Shown here: positions 43,706 to 54,360 of the stretch, one piece after another | How the letters are laid out: every line of letters starts with the position of its first letter | Position numbering within the stretch: the stretch's first letter is position 1 | Source of the DNA: Saksenaea vasiformis B4078 | Lineage: Eukaryota > Mucoromycota > Mucoromycetes > Mucorales > Saksenaeaceae | Direction of reading: 5' to 3' | Assembly (NCBI GenBank): GCA_000697055.1 | Contig: JNDT01001127.1 | Location: forward strand, 1-64,000 | Length of the DNA: 64,000 nt | Notes under the pieces: model-generated | The model's database searches: none | Told to the model about the DNA's origin: nothing | What the model saw: only the letters and a program-made list of their open reading frames with translations | Position numbers and translations under genes: made by a program

Positions 43706-45008
43706 GATCAACGTCTTGTTTTTTCGCAAACTCGGTTTTTGCACCCTGGGCACACCCAATTGCGAATCGAATCGAAAAAAAACCCAAATCCAAGTAGATT
43801 GCGTCAGCAAAAATGACTGCTTTTGGCTCGGTGCCTGGAAGGTGCTTTTTTTTTTTGAAACACAAGTCGCCGCTTGTTGAAATACGTTTGCCCTGCTCTA
43901 AATAAGCGTTGCCTCCAGGAAGAACAAACTTGCGAGAAAAGGAGACAAACATATGTACTTAGCATACGAATTACGATGGAGGGATCACGTTTTTATTCTT
44001 CTGCATTGCGCAATTTATTGGATTATGCAGACTGATCGTACCTACTAGCTGATTTTCTCGTCCATAAGATAGCCGCACTATGAGAGGATGTGTGTCATAC
44101 CGTACAAGGTAGCTCAGCGTGCAGCAAAACTGTTCCGCTTTCGATGAATACATTCAGCACTATCATGACAATATCGATTGGGCAGTTATACCCAGAGATT
44201 TGAGTTCTCGGAGTGTGTGTTTGTGTGTGTTTCCCTTTCCAGGAAAAGTGTATCTTTGTCATTTCGTTTGAGATAATAGAGAAATCTGGAGGACATCGAC
44301 TTAACAGAGGAATTGCTTGCAGCAACTCAAATCGTTTATCCCGATGAGAGAGAAACGAAATTTTTCTGAAGATACACCCCTTCGTCGAAGTCGAATGGCT
44401 GTCGAGACACATACTGTTTTCATTCCAAAGACTAATGTTCTTTGGCAGTCAGTAATTCTTTCTAAGCGTAAGTGCATAACTACCTGGAGCCCACTTTTCG
44501 GCCGTTATATTTAAGATTACAAATTTCTCTCCCATGAAACTTTAGTAACAATCAAATACTATATTCCCGAGTACCTTTCGAGCAAAGTGCGTTATTTACT
44601 GCAGTAACTTTCGTGAACGAATGAAAAAAAAAAAATCTGAAGGACACCACTGAAGAACATTCTGAGCATTTGCTTTAGTAATTCTGGCGATTTGAATTTG
44701 AGAGGTCAAATTTTCTTTTTTCCTTTCAGTTGTTCCAGACTTGTACAACAGTTAAATACCGGGAAGCCAAACTGGCCGTTTCACCCTGCATCCTAAAATA
44801 GTAATTTATGTTTATCATCGAGTATGATCCCGTATCTTGTAAGACAACAGTACTCAGCGCATTCATCTCTGTTTATCGATTTTTCTAGGTTTACATTGCG
44901 GTTATGTATGGGTCCAAGTAAAAATTAAAGAAATATACACGGGGAGATTACGTTCATTGAGCTGAGTAAAGTACTCCCGCAGCGCGCGCCCTTCTACACT
45001 AGTGCTTC
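43706..45008. other. Intergenic region, no gene seen
   Basis: Promoter side of uS12m followed by AT-rich DNA. The several overlapping short frames are shared between strands and lack features. Confidence 0.55.
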
Positions 45009-46271
45009 TTAGTTTGTTTTGAATACTGCTCTAAAGTGGTCACCTACAAAGAACGCGGTAAGAAAATCACGAAGCTCACTTATATCTTCACTTACCCAGT
45101 GCCACCATACACAATGTCTGCCACATGCCTAGACCAATTCTGGGAACGGCTCCCTTAAATAGCCCAGCAATACCATGGCTTTGGTAGATCCATTTGGCAG
45201 CAGTGGCGATTGTCAACTTATCTGGACGTCCAGGCGTCTTCACTTGGCTCTGCATTTCGATGCGAATGACTTCAATAGGCTGATTCCAGCAAGAGAGGGC
45301 ACCACCAACAATGGAGGCGAGACCTTTATCAAGTGCTGTTGCCTTCAAATGAGCGTCAGGCGAATCTCCATAACGTAGCTTGATAATGCTTTCTTGAGTG
45401 AATCGGGTGATACCGAAACGACTCGCCCAGTTTGTACATTGTCGGACAGCCACCGCGTTCACTCCCTTATTGATACCACGGATACCTTCCTTCTTAAAGA
45501 TATCGGCAGCGATCTTTAAAGTGGAGACCTTTGCACCTGAAAATAAAAGAGAAAAGAGCAAGAGGCACAGTTTAGCTTAGATTCGTTCGCAGCGAACGCG
45601 TGAGAACTTACCAGACTTGTGCCTAGTCACCTCAACAGTCTTCATGAATGTACAGAATCCCATTGTGGAATACGCTTGCGCAATACCACCAGCCATACCA
45701 CCAATGATACCACCCTAATAATGGGAATTGAGTTGCCCGACTTCACAGTTGCCCTAGACCCTCCGCTCCCCCGGATTCATCCCACACATTTCACCCCCCG
45801 CTGAGAACACCAGAAGATCCTTACCATGAAGGGGGAGGCGCCGGCAGCTCTGGAACGGTACTCGAATTCAGAGGCAGTAAACAGAAGAACAGCACCCTTG
45901 GTGGAGCCTGAAAGGATATGAGACTTGTACGATTTGTTTTTGACACAGTATTACCTTCGATCCATGCCCATGGGATAAGACCTTGATAAAAGCCGAAGAC
46001 GCCGCCACGCTGCCATACAGAGCGCACTGCGGTCAGAATTGATTGTCCTCGGTTTGCGGCCATCTGTGTCTTCAGAACTTCGAAAGGTTGACCGAGCGTC
46101 GAAACCTCAAAGAGGTTGAGGGCTGTAACAATTTATTTTTCGGTCAGCAAGCACAATGTATATCATGATATGCTTGCCTGCTCCCAGAAACAGATTGTTC
46201 CATGAGACGGGTTTCTTTTGAAGAGTGGTGGCAGCACTGACGGTGGTTGCTGTGGTAGTGGTAGTAGCCAT
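45009..46271 (-). CDS. YHM2: Mitochondrial citrate/oxoglutarate carrier, Yhm2-like
   Basis: An inner-membrane carrier of the SLC25 family that in yeast exchanges citrate for 2-oxoglutarate, supplying cytosolic reducing power. Minus-strand exons 46271-46178, 46122-45955, 45907-45825, 45714-45612, 45536-45096, 45043-45009 join to 307 residues. Sequence blocks match Yhm2 closely: [118 protein letters not shown]. It carries the carrier-type Q-P-x-E variants of the P-x-D/E-x-x-K/R signature. The N-terminus is Thr-rich ([17 protein letters not shown]). The first intron uses a GC donor (CAG|GCAAGC) and is the only non-GT donor I needed in the window. The protein acts with mitochondrial TCA enzymes such as the malate dehydrogenase at 6.2-7.3 kb. 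Confidence 0.93.
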
Positions 46272-47744
46272 GGAAAAAGAAGTTTAAGAGAAGAAGAGGC
46301 GTTACGCAATATCTTTTTTAAGTGACTCCTATCATCATTTCGTCGAGTGTAACATGTGAAAATGAAACTTGTGGAAAACCTTAAGGGCTTTTTTTTTGCT
46401 GTGACCTTGACGCCAATCAAACAGATGCTAGAACGCTTACTACCCCAAGCTCTTTGTTTACATTGATGCCCGTGATTCCCAATTTCATTAATTACCTGCG
46501 ATGTTTTATTCTCTTGAAACATGACGCCTTAAAGCGCCTAAAAAAAAGGTACTTGCTTTTACTTAAAAAAAAAAAAGAGCGCTGTTACACGGAAGGCATC
46601 GGATTGATAACAACAGCGCAGGTTTAAAGCATTTTGCCACGGTGTGGTGCCCTGATGCATGTACCATTGCAGTCCTAATTGAATAGTCATTGCTTCCATG
46701 AGACGAATGTAGCTGCGTACTACGTCGCTTGAACGATACAACGGCTATTGAAATAAATTCGGCTTATTGCGGCAATTGCTATATCAATGCAGACTGTCCA
46801 TTTTCTCGGAAACGTGAGAAACGTAATTCGTTTTATATATACGCATGCAAGGTCGATGTGATGTCTCAAGAATTATAAAAGGTTTGTGCGATGGATGACG
46901 GTAGTAACGAGCGGACAATCCAAAGTACAGTTAAGATGAGTCCCTATTTATATAATAGATAGTCGTTTGAAATTGCATCAACTATTGGAAACGATCGGCT
47001 AAAATCACTCAGCTAACTTTCTGATTTTAATCAGTTGTCGTATAAAGACTCTTAACTGTATATTTCAATCGTTATTTTACAAAGACATTTTGCACTGGAC
47101 CAACTACTTTTCATTGTCAATAACTCCTACATACATTCGTAGTAATTTCGAAAAAGATGCAACTATACTTCACTAAAGATTAATGTAACGTAATGTCAAT
47201 TAGATTATATAGAGATCTCATATATACAACAATGCAATTGCAAATGAATTTGCAGTCGGGTATTAGTTAATGTAGCAATGATAATAAAGACTCGTAAAGA
47301 ACACTTTCTACAAAAAAGCTTTTTTTCTAACTTTTTTTTTGGTTACTCTTTTTTTTAATTGCTCTTCTCTTTTATTATCTCTTTTATTTTTACTGTCTCT
47401 TTCTTTTTTATTGTCTCTTTCTTTTTTACTGTCTCTTTCTTTTTTATTGTCTCTTTCTTTTTTACTGTCTCTTTCTTTTTTACCAGCCTTTTTCTTTTTG
47501 CTACTTTTGATTTTTTATAGCTTTATTTTTTTATTACTTCTTTCTTTTATTATTTTTTTATTTATTTTTCTATCTATTTTTTTATCTACCCTTTTATCTA
47601 CTTTTTTTATTAATTTTTTATTTTATAATAGTAATTATAAAAAACTATTTACTATAAAAGAATAATATTTTCAAACAAAGAATTAATCTTTGTATTCCAA
47701 TAGCTTTGTTCATTACTATTATGCATTTCCAACAAATGTCACGT
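46272..47744. other. AT-rich intergenic region ending in a pyrimidine repeat
   Basis: Yhm2 promoter, then about 1 kb of AT-rich DNA without a supported gene, then a C/T-rich array (listed separately). Confidence 0.55.
47389..47483. repeat. 18-nt pyrimidine-rich tandem repeat with alternating variants
   Basis: About five copies of an 18-nt unit of the form TTTTTTAYTGTCTCTTTC. The Y position alternates C, T, C, T, C along the array, so the real period is 36 nt. A long leucine/serine-rich frame through it is an artefact of the repeat. Confidence 0.85.
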
Positions 47745-47827
47745 GGAGAGATGGCCGAGTTGGTCTAAGGCGTCAGGTTAAGGCCCTGATCTCTTCGGAG
47801 GCGTGGGTTCGAATCCCACTCTCTTCA
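47745..47827 (+). tRNA. tRNA-Leu (anticodon AAG)
   Basis: Folds as a class II tRNA: 7-bp acceptor (GGAGAGA with TCTCTTC, one G-U pair) plus discriminator A; T8 GG; D arm; anticodon stem TCAGG/CCTGA with loop TTAAGGC giving anticodon AAG, which reads CUU; long variable arm (about TCTCTTCGGAGGC) typical of Leu; T arm GTGGG-TTCGAAT-CCCAC. A and B box promoter elements are internal. No intron. A T run (CTTTTTT) just after 47827 can serve as the RNA polymerase III terminator. Confidence 0.97.
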
Positions 47828-47836
47828 CTTTTTTAT
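47828..47836 (+). terminator. Pol III terminator of tRNA-Leu
   Basis: Oligo-T run immediately after the tRNA discriminator base. Confidence 0.75.
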
Positions 47837-48214
47837 CGCCCGAAAAAGCGGAGATTAAAATATATGTAGTACAAGTTTCCTCTTGTATCGCGTTTTCTTT
47901 TTTGTGCATCGGAAGAAAGGTTGCAAAGATTCTTACGTCAACTCCAGGATCAATCGACTGGTTCTCTTTTAAAAAAAAGGATTTGTGAATCAATTTTCCG
48001 AGATCTGATGGAATACAGCAGTATACCATGTGGCAGAGAGCTGTAGCGATGAGCTACGGGCTTACGCATACTCTTCCATGTTGCGTTTGTGTCACGGATA
48101 GCTTCCCATTATCCAACGCAAAAGATGCGCAAGAGACAGAGTTTCATTGTCTCGTTGAAAGGGCATATTAAAGATAGAACTCGATTAACCAGTGTTAAAG
48201 ATCCGGCCCTACCG

Positions 48215-48480
48215 TCTCATGCAAAAGGCATAGAATGATCAGATTTCTTTTTGTTTCATGCAAAGGGTGTGTGAAAGGTACGTTCTTTTTGATCTCAGGC
48301 AGAAGGCGCGACCGTGATAGGGTACCATCGTTTCGTGCAAAGGATGAATCAGTGATCGGGTCCTTTTGATCATACAAACTGTGTCTCTGTGAAAGGATTC
48401 CGTCGTATCATGCAACAGTAGGTGAAGATACGTTCCTTTTATCTCACACAAAAAGGATGTCTCAGATAACGAAAAGTGAT
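48215..48480. repeat. Degenerate tandem repeat, about 38-bp unit, seven copies
   Basis: Seven diverged units start near 48215, 48254, 48293, 48331, 48369, 48406 and 48442, spacing 39 to 36. Each begins with a form of TYTCATGCAAAGG and most end with a form of TACGTTCYTTTTGA. Divergence between units is high, so the array is old. No protein frame is conserved across the units. Confidence 0.7.
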
Positions 48481-49158
48481 GCATGGGTAAAGGGAGCGTT
48501 TCTTTTTCCTTCTTCTTTTTTTCTTTGGTTCTGTTGGTACAAACATCCCCGGTACGGATGTCAACTTTTTATTACATATCCAGGATCACTCACTCCTTTT
48601 TTATGCCGTTTAGGCTGTATGACCGCTGTCTCGAACCGTCTTGGCCATGATGGTGCTTTATGCCCACACTCAAAGTACGTAAACGTTGTCACAGACACTC
48701 AGTATCGCTCAGATCCCGCAATAGATTGCCGGACGACGTATCGCTTCAAGCCCTCTGCATTCCGTTCGAAACGTAGCCGCTCCAATGCCACTGGGCCTCC
48801 CCTAACCTCTTGCCGCCCCCACCGCTCAGGTGCGGGCTTTGCCTTTATCGACGGGTGGAAGTACGCCTTCGGGGGGGGTTAAGTGAAAAGACATCAAAGC
48901 ACCTTTCATTTACTAACCATGAATTATTTTTTATGCTCCTCGAATAAATTTTGCGTCCGCTGAAGACTAAGTTCATGTAAGTTGACGAATCTTCAGACGA
49001 AACATTGATGTACTAATGGCCGCATATTCAATTCTTCTTTAGCGCAAACTTGGCTCTTCAAAGACGCAAGGTTTATTTAATGTAGCGTAAAAAGTGATTC
49101 AATAAACAGTATAACGTTCAATTCGAAAAGAAAAGACCAATACAGTACATGGACTCGA
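48481..49158. other. Intergenic region with one GC-richer frame, not called as a gene
   Basis: A plus-strand frame (48457-48882) passes through a GC-richer block at about 48600-48880 but shows no domain, exon junction or similarity. Confidence 0.45.
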
Positions 49159-52100
49159 CTATGCAAGAAGACGAATGCCGTCTTCCGTCGAATAGCTCGC
49201 CACAGGACGACTATGCAGGCTTAGGGGGTTACCTGACCAAATGACAAAGTCCTGGTTGCTGTTGAGATCATTGCTGTTTCCTAGACCAAATATATCCTGT
49301 AGGTTTGTCGTAACGAAATTAATCGCCTCTGCTTCAGTGATAACTCGCTCATCGTCTGCTACAGATGGTACTGGCGATGTAACGGCTAACCACCCTGCAT
49401 CCCAAGCTAGGTTTCGAGCGTTTCCATCATTAGAAACTCCCAACCCAATTTTCACGCCATGTTGATGGAGTACATGTGCCGCTGTACCGTTGGTCAAGGG
49501 TGCTCCAGTCAGGCAATGGATCGATTCGAACTGAGAAGGTGTACACAGTACAGGGCTGAGAATAACAGCGATGTTGGCCTCGGATAGATGTTGAGCTACC
49601 AAATGTGCTTCAGCACCACCTAAAATGGCAAACCGTGCTTTCGGGAAGTGTCGTTTCAGACGTATTATAGATGCTATTTCATCCTTATTGTTGACAGCAA
49701 TGATTGTTGGTATCTCTCCTCGGGCTGCTTTGCCGTAATAATTAGGTCTTGCCTCGTTCTCCCGAAGAATTTGCCGGATAAAAGATACTTGCGACGAAAT
49801 CGTTGGGAAACTCTCCGATTTAACGGAATCGCCGATTTGTAAATGAAGAGCAACAGCTGGGGCAAGTAATGCTCCATCAGAAAGAACTTAAAAGAGAAGT
49901 CAAAAGATGATCGTGGGAATAGAAGCCCTTACGTGAATCAGCACCCGTTTTAAAAGCAGTGCTTACGCCAACAACCACGCTTTTAGACATAGGTGCGGTG
50001 ATGGCCGTCAGAACACCACCTTTGTAGGCCTCTTCAAGATGTCGTGTCCCGAGTTTGATTCCATCTACAGCTTCAACAATGATACTAGCATCATGAGAGG
50101 AGCTAGCACGTATCGCCCCGTCGCTAGTAGATTCCTCTGAAGGTATTTCAACCAATCCAAGCTTAGATCCTACTGCAATAAGCCCCTTGGAGTCAAACGT
50201 TAGAAATCTCGAGGTAATAAGTGATGTTTCAACCTTACCGGAATAATATAGCCGCCTTGTGTATCAATCTCCGGTACGCGCGTTTCAGGCGCAGAAGCGC
50301 CGTACAATTGATCGCAGTCCGTGCCGATGCAAACAATCTTGCCTCCTTGCACAACAACAGTGTTCGAACCGTCGCTCGTCGAGGTCTTATCGCTCAAATG
50401 GATGTAGCGAACGTTCTTAAGGACAAAGTCCCTTGCGCCCTCTTTGATATCTGGACTGTCGAATCCTAATTTTTGGATCTCTTCTGTTTTCTCATCTTCT
50501 TCCTTTGCAACTGGAATCGGTCGTTCTTCAAGCAGCGGTACACCGTCCACAAACACTTGCAATGGGGTAGCCCCGAGCTTCAATGGTGGACGATCCCAAA
50601 TAACAACATCGGCATCGTATCCAACAGCAAGTGATCCAATGCGGTGTCCGAGGCCAATTGTTGCAGCAGGTACCGAAGTCACCGTTTTAAAAGCTTCTTG
50701 AGGCGAAAGTCCGTAATGGTTAGCCTTTGCCGCTTCAAATATCAAATGCTGCGAATTTACTACTGGATGATCGCTTTTTATAGCAACAGGAATGCCAGCA
50801 TCTACAAGTATCTTTGGACCAAGCGGTGTACCATGGAAAGCTTCTTTCTTATATCCCCAGTTATCTGCAAAAGTGGCAACAGTGATATTATTGCGGGTAC
50901 GTTTCAAAACATCTGTGATACGGTACGCGTCTAGTGCATGGTGAAATGCAGCGATCGTAAAGTTGAATTCATCAGCATGGCGTATCATAGCTTCCATATC
51001 GTGTGTTTCGTAGCAATGGATATTGAGTAACGCATCGCCTCGTAAAAGAGCGACGAGCGGCTCAAGCTTAATATCTTCGGGGAAACGTCGTTCAAGTCGA
51101 ACATTATCATTTCCTTCAGCAATCGTCTCTGCGGCATTACACCAGTCATCTTGCTTATACATGAGTTTTTGAGCATCGGAGAAACCTTGACGGAACAGAT
51201 ATGCTTCCCCAAGTCCTTTGGATCGACTCTCGTTAGACGTGCTCTGCAAACCAGTATAACTTACGAGACATTGGCATTTCCCCTCGGAAACGTCCATACA
51301 CTTTCTATAGATTATGTAAGCTAAGGGCACACGCGGAAAACGATAACACAGTGACCTTGGGATTTTCGCCGCATGCCATCTTGAGGAATCTCACTCTTTT
51401 CTCCAGTTCTTCATCAATACCTGCTTGAACAAGCATATCATCATTACTGTTCGTTTCTAATGTGCGCAGCTTAAATGCATATGCCTCGCCTCCCATTAGA
51501 TTTCCTGAACCAGGTAAAACAAGGGCTGTTGTCACACCACCCGACGCCACAATACGAATCGCTATATCGGAAGGATCAAACGCGTCTAGAGAACGTACAA
51601 ATGGTGTGAGCGGATTCGTTTCCTCGTTTCCGTCCCGATTGGCAGTAAGCGAAGGCCACGGATAAACTCCCAGATGACTATTAACGGGTCAAAAAATCGA
51701 ACTTTCACAAGATATCGTGCCTGGGATCTGTCATTACCTGTGCATATCAACGAGTCCAGGAGTAACTATGTGACCTTTTACATCAATCACTTTTTCTGCA
51801 GTTTGTTGGATTCCGGACTCAATTTGTTTAATGACACCATTTTCCAGCAAGATGTCGACGTTGTTTAAAATATTGCCCTGCCCATCCCACACGTTCGCGT
51901 TCTTTAGCAGTACGGATGGAACCTGCTTAGCTCTGGGGTTTGTTCTATCAGGTCTGGGAAGGTTCGCTTTACGTGGTGCCTGTAATTCTCGGCACTTGGC
52001 CAGGCCCTCATACAACGCAGTGGCGGAAATTCCTGGTTTAATAGGCCTGAAACGACTGCCCGCGGGATGCGGGAAGTTCTCCCCAGGTAGGAATAAAGCG

Positions 52101-52321
52101 ATAAAAAATAGACTGACCAGTACAACACCAAGAAGAAGAGAGAGAATATAAGCAATACGACCCTGCAGGTATCGCCGAAGTTCAAAGTCTCGGACGTGAC
52201 CAAGACCATTCGTGTCCCTTAACGGTGTCTCTTCTGTATGCGAGGGCGCTCCATTTTGCTCACTGTTGTTAATGTCCTCCGGCACCGGAATGGCACTGTA
52301 GCCCTGTTTTGGCGCCGACAT
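49159..52321 (-). CDS. Membrane-anchored amidohydrolase-superfamily protein
   Basis: Minus-strand exons 52321-51738, 51677-51356, 51304-51265, 51215-50239, 50185-49933, 49886-49159 join to 967 residues. A polar N-terminus is followed by one transmembrane helix near residues 58-82 (IAYILSLLLGVVLVSLFFIALF), predicting a type II membrane protein. Then comes an amidohydrolase-type beta sandwich (VLLKNANVWDGQG, HIVTPGLVDMHSHLG); the metal-binding HxH is His194-Ser-His196. Later metal-ligand candidates are NIHCYETHD, AFHHALDAY and AIKSDHPV; the barrel continues with VTSVPAATIGLGHRIGSLAVGYDADVVIWD. A further C-terminal segment repeats the layout (VRYIHLSD...GGYIIPGLIAV; LTGAPLTNG; NDGNARNLAWDAGW; DFVIWSGNPLS), a second, probably degenerate copy. 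Related fungal proteins are often filed near CE9 deacetylases; substrate unknown. An in-frame ATG at 52408 would add 29 residues, but the MSAPKQ start is preferred. Confidence 0.82.
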
Positions 52322-52971
52322 GAGCTGGCTTACAAAGAGGGTAAGAGGTTGGGAAAGAGAGAAAAAAACAAAACGAAAAGAAACCGATAGATCCTTAAGC
52401 AGACTCACTCTTTAAAGTCCGCCAACATAGGTTGGTTGGTAAGCGAAACTGTTCTCAGGCACCTACGACCAAACAAGTCACTTTGAAAGTTGGGGCTTCC
52501 CTCTTACCCAAGTGTTTGCAGAGGGTGAAGATTAGGCGTTGAAACGTGACCATGTCCGTACGCGTTCGACTTGGTGCTTAACCAACCTGTGACACGATGT
52601 CTCTGTTTTGAATCTGTGTCAGGAGATAATAATAGCAGTACATAAGTTGAATGTCAACTTCATTACTGCTTTTCTGGTTGATAGAAGAATCCATCTAAAG
52701 ACCAATCATTTATTCTCGGTGAGCTCCAACAATATTCAGCTTATTAGTACTGTATCCAGCAGCTGGATACGTAATTGAAGTCCCGATGGTCGGGTATTTG
52801 TATCAAACACAACATCAATGCAGACCAGCTCACCGTAGAGTGCATAGACAACGCAAAGTATATGAGAAGCTTTTTTGATGCAATAATATAATTTGTCGTT
52901 AAATTAAACAAATATTCATTAAAAGTACGTGCCTACTAGGTATAATAGATAAAAGGGGTACCAGCTATTAC
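52322..52971. other. Intergenic region
   Basis: Amidohydrolase promoter side and the 3' flank of the acetyltransferase-like gene. Nothing else seen. Confidence 0.55.
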
Positions 52972-54360
52972 TTATTCTTTTTCATCAATTGCTCGTTTCA
53001 ACCTATCTACAAATCTAGCAGCAAGCGCTTCTGCCTTGGTCTCGTCCAGAGATCCTCTTTCCCATTCAATTGTGGCATACATGGTGTCATTGACTGTTAT
53101 TGTATTTACGTTTACGGCCGTTGTCATGTTCCATATACTCTGACAGAACCACATCGCCTGAATACTCCATTTGTTTTGCTCTATTTCGCATTGACCGAGA
53201 TCAGATAATGCTAGGCCACCCATGCGACCGAGTTCATGCGACTCTCGTAGTTCTTTCCAATATTCTTCGTAAGATCGGGGATATTCCGGTAGATAAGCCA
53301 ATAGTAGATTTTTGAGCGCTGCTGAAGGCTTGTTCTGGCGCAGTGCTTTGTTATACTCCTTCGATACAGTCCAAAAGCCTTTGCATAATTGTTGGGGTTT
53401 CCATCCATGATCATATTCACCAACAAAGTTGCCTATCTCGCGACCAACTGGTGGATTACAGAACCGGCGGCAGTTGACAGGTGTGCTAGTGTGTGTCCTT
53501 TGCCCTGGATAGATTTCGGCCCACGCCAACAGCATAGCGGTGTTTAATGCTGCGTGCACAGAGATACCATGTTGTTTCGATCGTTGTAATATAGCTTTCC
53601 ACGGCTCGCCACCCAACTGTGCCAAGCGGACCTCCGTATGCGCGAATTTAGGCTTGGCGACAAAATCACCTTGCCACTCTCTCTTGAATAGTCTTCCAAG
53701 TGGTTTTGGGAGCTTGTTTGCCACTGTTTCGCAGACTGCACCAGCTAAAACGCGCGTTGTCATGCGAGGCGGGCGGCGATCTTCAAACGGTGCTGCCAAA
53801 GCCTCACTTGTGCGTTTCAGCACGTAGCTTCCGGGCCGACACGGTTCAGTGTGGTTCAAATTCTTCATCAAATCCTGCCAGAAAAATGCCAAGCTCATAC
53901 CATCGCCAATAGCGTGATGCATAGTTAACGTAATGTGACATCCTTCCAGTTGCTGAGGAGAGGTACAGATACGAAGTCTCCATAGAGGTAATGTGCAGTG
54001 GAAATCAAATTTAGTTCGACATTCTTCAGCAATCACTTCGACCATCTCCAGTTGCTCGTTGTCTTCATGGACTTGCACGATCTCGGCAAGGTCAAATGAG
54101 GGCAAATGAATGAAGTGAGCTGACGGTTGGTCAGCTTCGGCAATAGTAGTGGAAAGACGTGGATACGTCTCCAAAAGTTTGGTCACAGCAGGATAGAGCG
54201 CGTTCAAATAGAACTCTTTAGCTGACGTCGTGGGTCGAGGGCTGTGCTTCAGCACAGCTGTTATCGTAACGTTGGCATACATTCGTCCCAGCGTTCGGGA
54301 AACATGAAACTTTTCCGAAAGCCCCAGCTTTCGCAGAGGTTGCGATAGTTCTGTTGACAT
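52972..54360 (-). CDS. Alcohol O-acetyltransferase-like (condensation/CoA-acyltransferase fold)
   Basis: An intronless 462-residue protein starting at MSTELSQPLRKLGLSEKFH; a longer in-frame start at 54435 adds 25 residues and looks less likely because the family usually begins with the LR..G..E..H..R segment seen here. The catalytic HHxxxDG is HHAIGDG at 148-154. This fold transfers acyl groups from CoA; fungal AATase/Atf-type relatives make acetate esters. Other family-like stretches: YPRLSTTI, PLWRLRI, ISVHAALNTAMLLAWA, STPVNCRRFCNPPVGREIGNFVGEY, LALSDLGQ. No signal peptide or membrane helix. Acceptor and donor specificity cannot be read from sequence; phthiocerol/trichothecene-type acyltransferases are alternatives within the same superfamily. 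Confidence 0.82.
   Translation of the reverse strand: MSTELSQPLRKLGLSEKFHVSRTLGRMYANVTITAVLKHSPRPTTSAKEFYLNALYPAVTKLLETYPRLSTTIAEADQPSAHFIHLPSFDLAEIVQVHEDNEQLEMVEVIAEECRTKFDFHCTLPLWRLRICTSPQQLEGCHITLTMHHAIGDGMSLAFFWQDLMKNLNHTEPCRPGSYVLKRTSEALAAPFEDRRPPRMTTRVLAGAVCETVANKLPKPLGRLFKREWQGDFVAKPKFAHTEVRLAQLGGEPWKAILQRSKQHGISVHAALNTAMLLAWAEIYPGQRTHTSTPVNCRRFCNPPVGREIGNFVGEYDHGWKPQQLCKGFWTVSKEYNKALRQNKPSAALKNLLLAYLPEYPRSYEEYWKELRESHELGRMGGLALSDLGQCEIEQNKWSIQAMWFCQSIWNMTTAVNVNTITVNDTMYATIEWERGSLDETKAEALAARFVDRLKRAIDEKE

Noticed and set aside
47339..47665. Leucine/serine-rich 108-codon frame
   Set aside because: Translation of the pyrimidine repeat and following AT-rich DNA.
47778..48029. Minus-strand frame ending VGFEPTPPKRSGP
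   Set aside because: The end of this frame is the reverse complement of the tRNA-Leu gene, a common annotation artefact.
48215..48480. CRISPR-like array
   Set aside because: Units are directly adjacent and diverged, with no repeat-spacer alternation, and the genome is eukaryotic.
48457..48882. 141-codon frame or possible structured RNA in the GC-richer block
   Set aside because: No match to 5S rRNA, SRP RNA or spliceosomal RNA signatures I can recognise, and no protein features.
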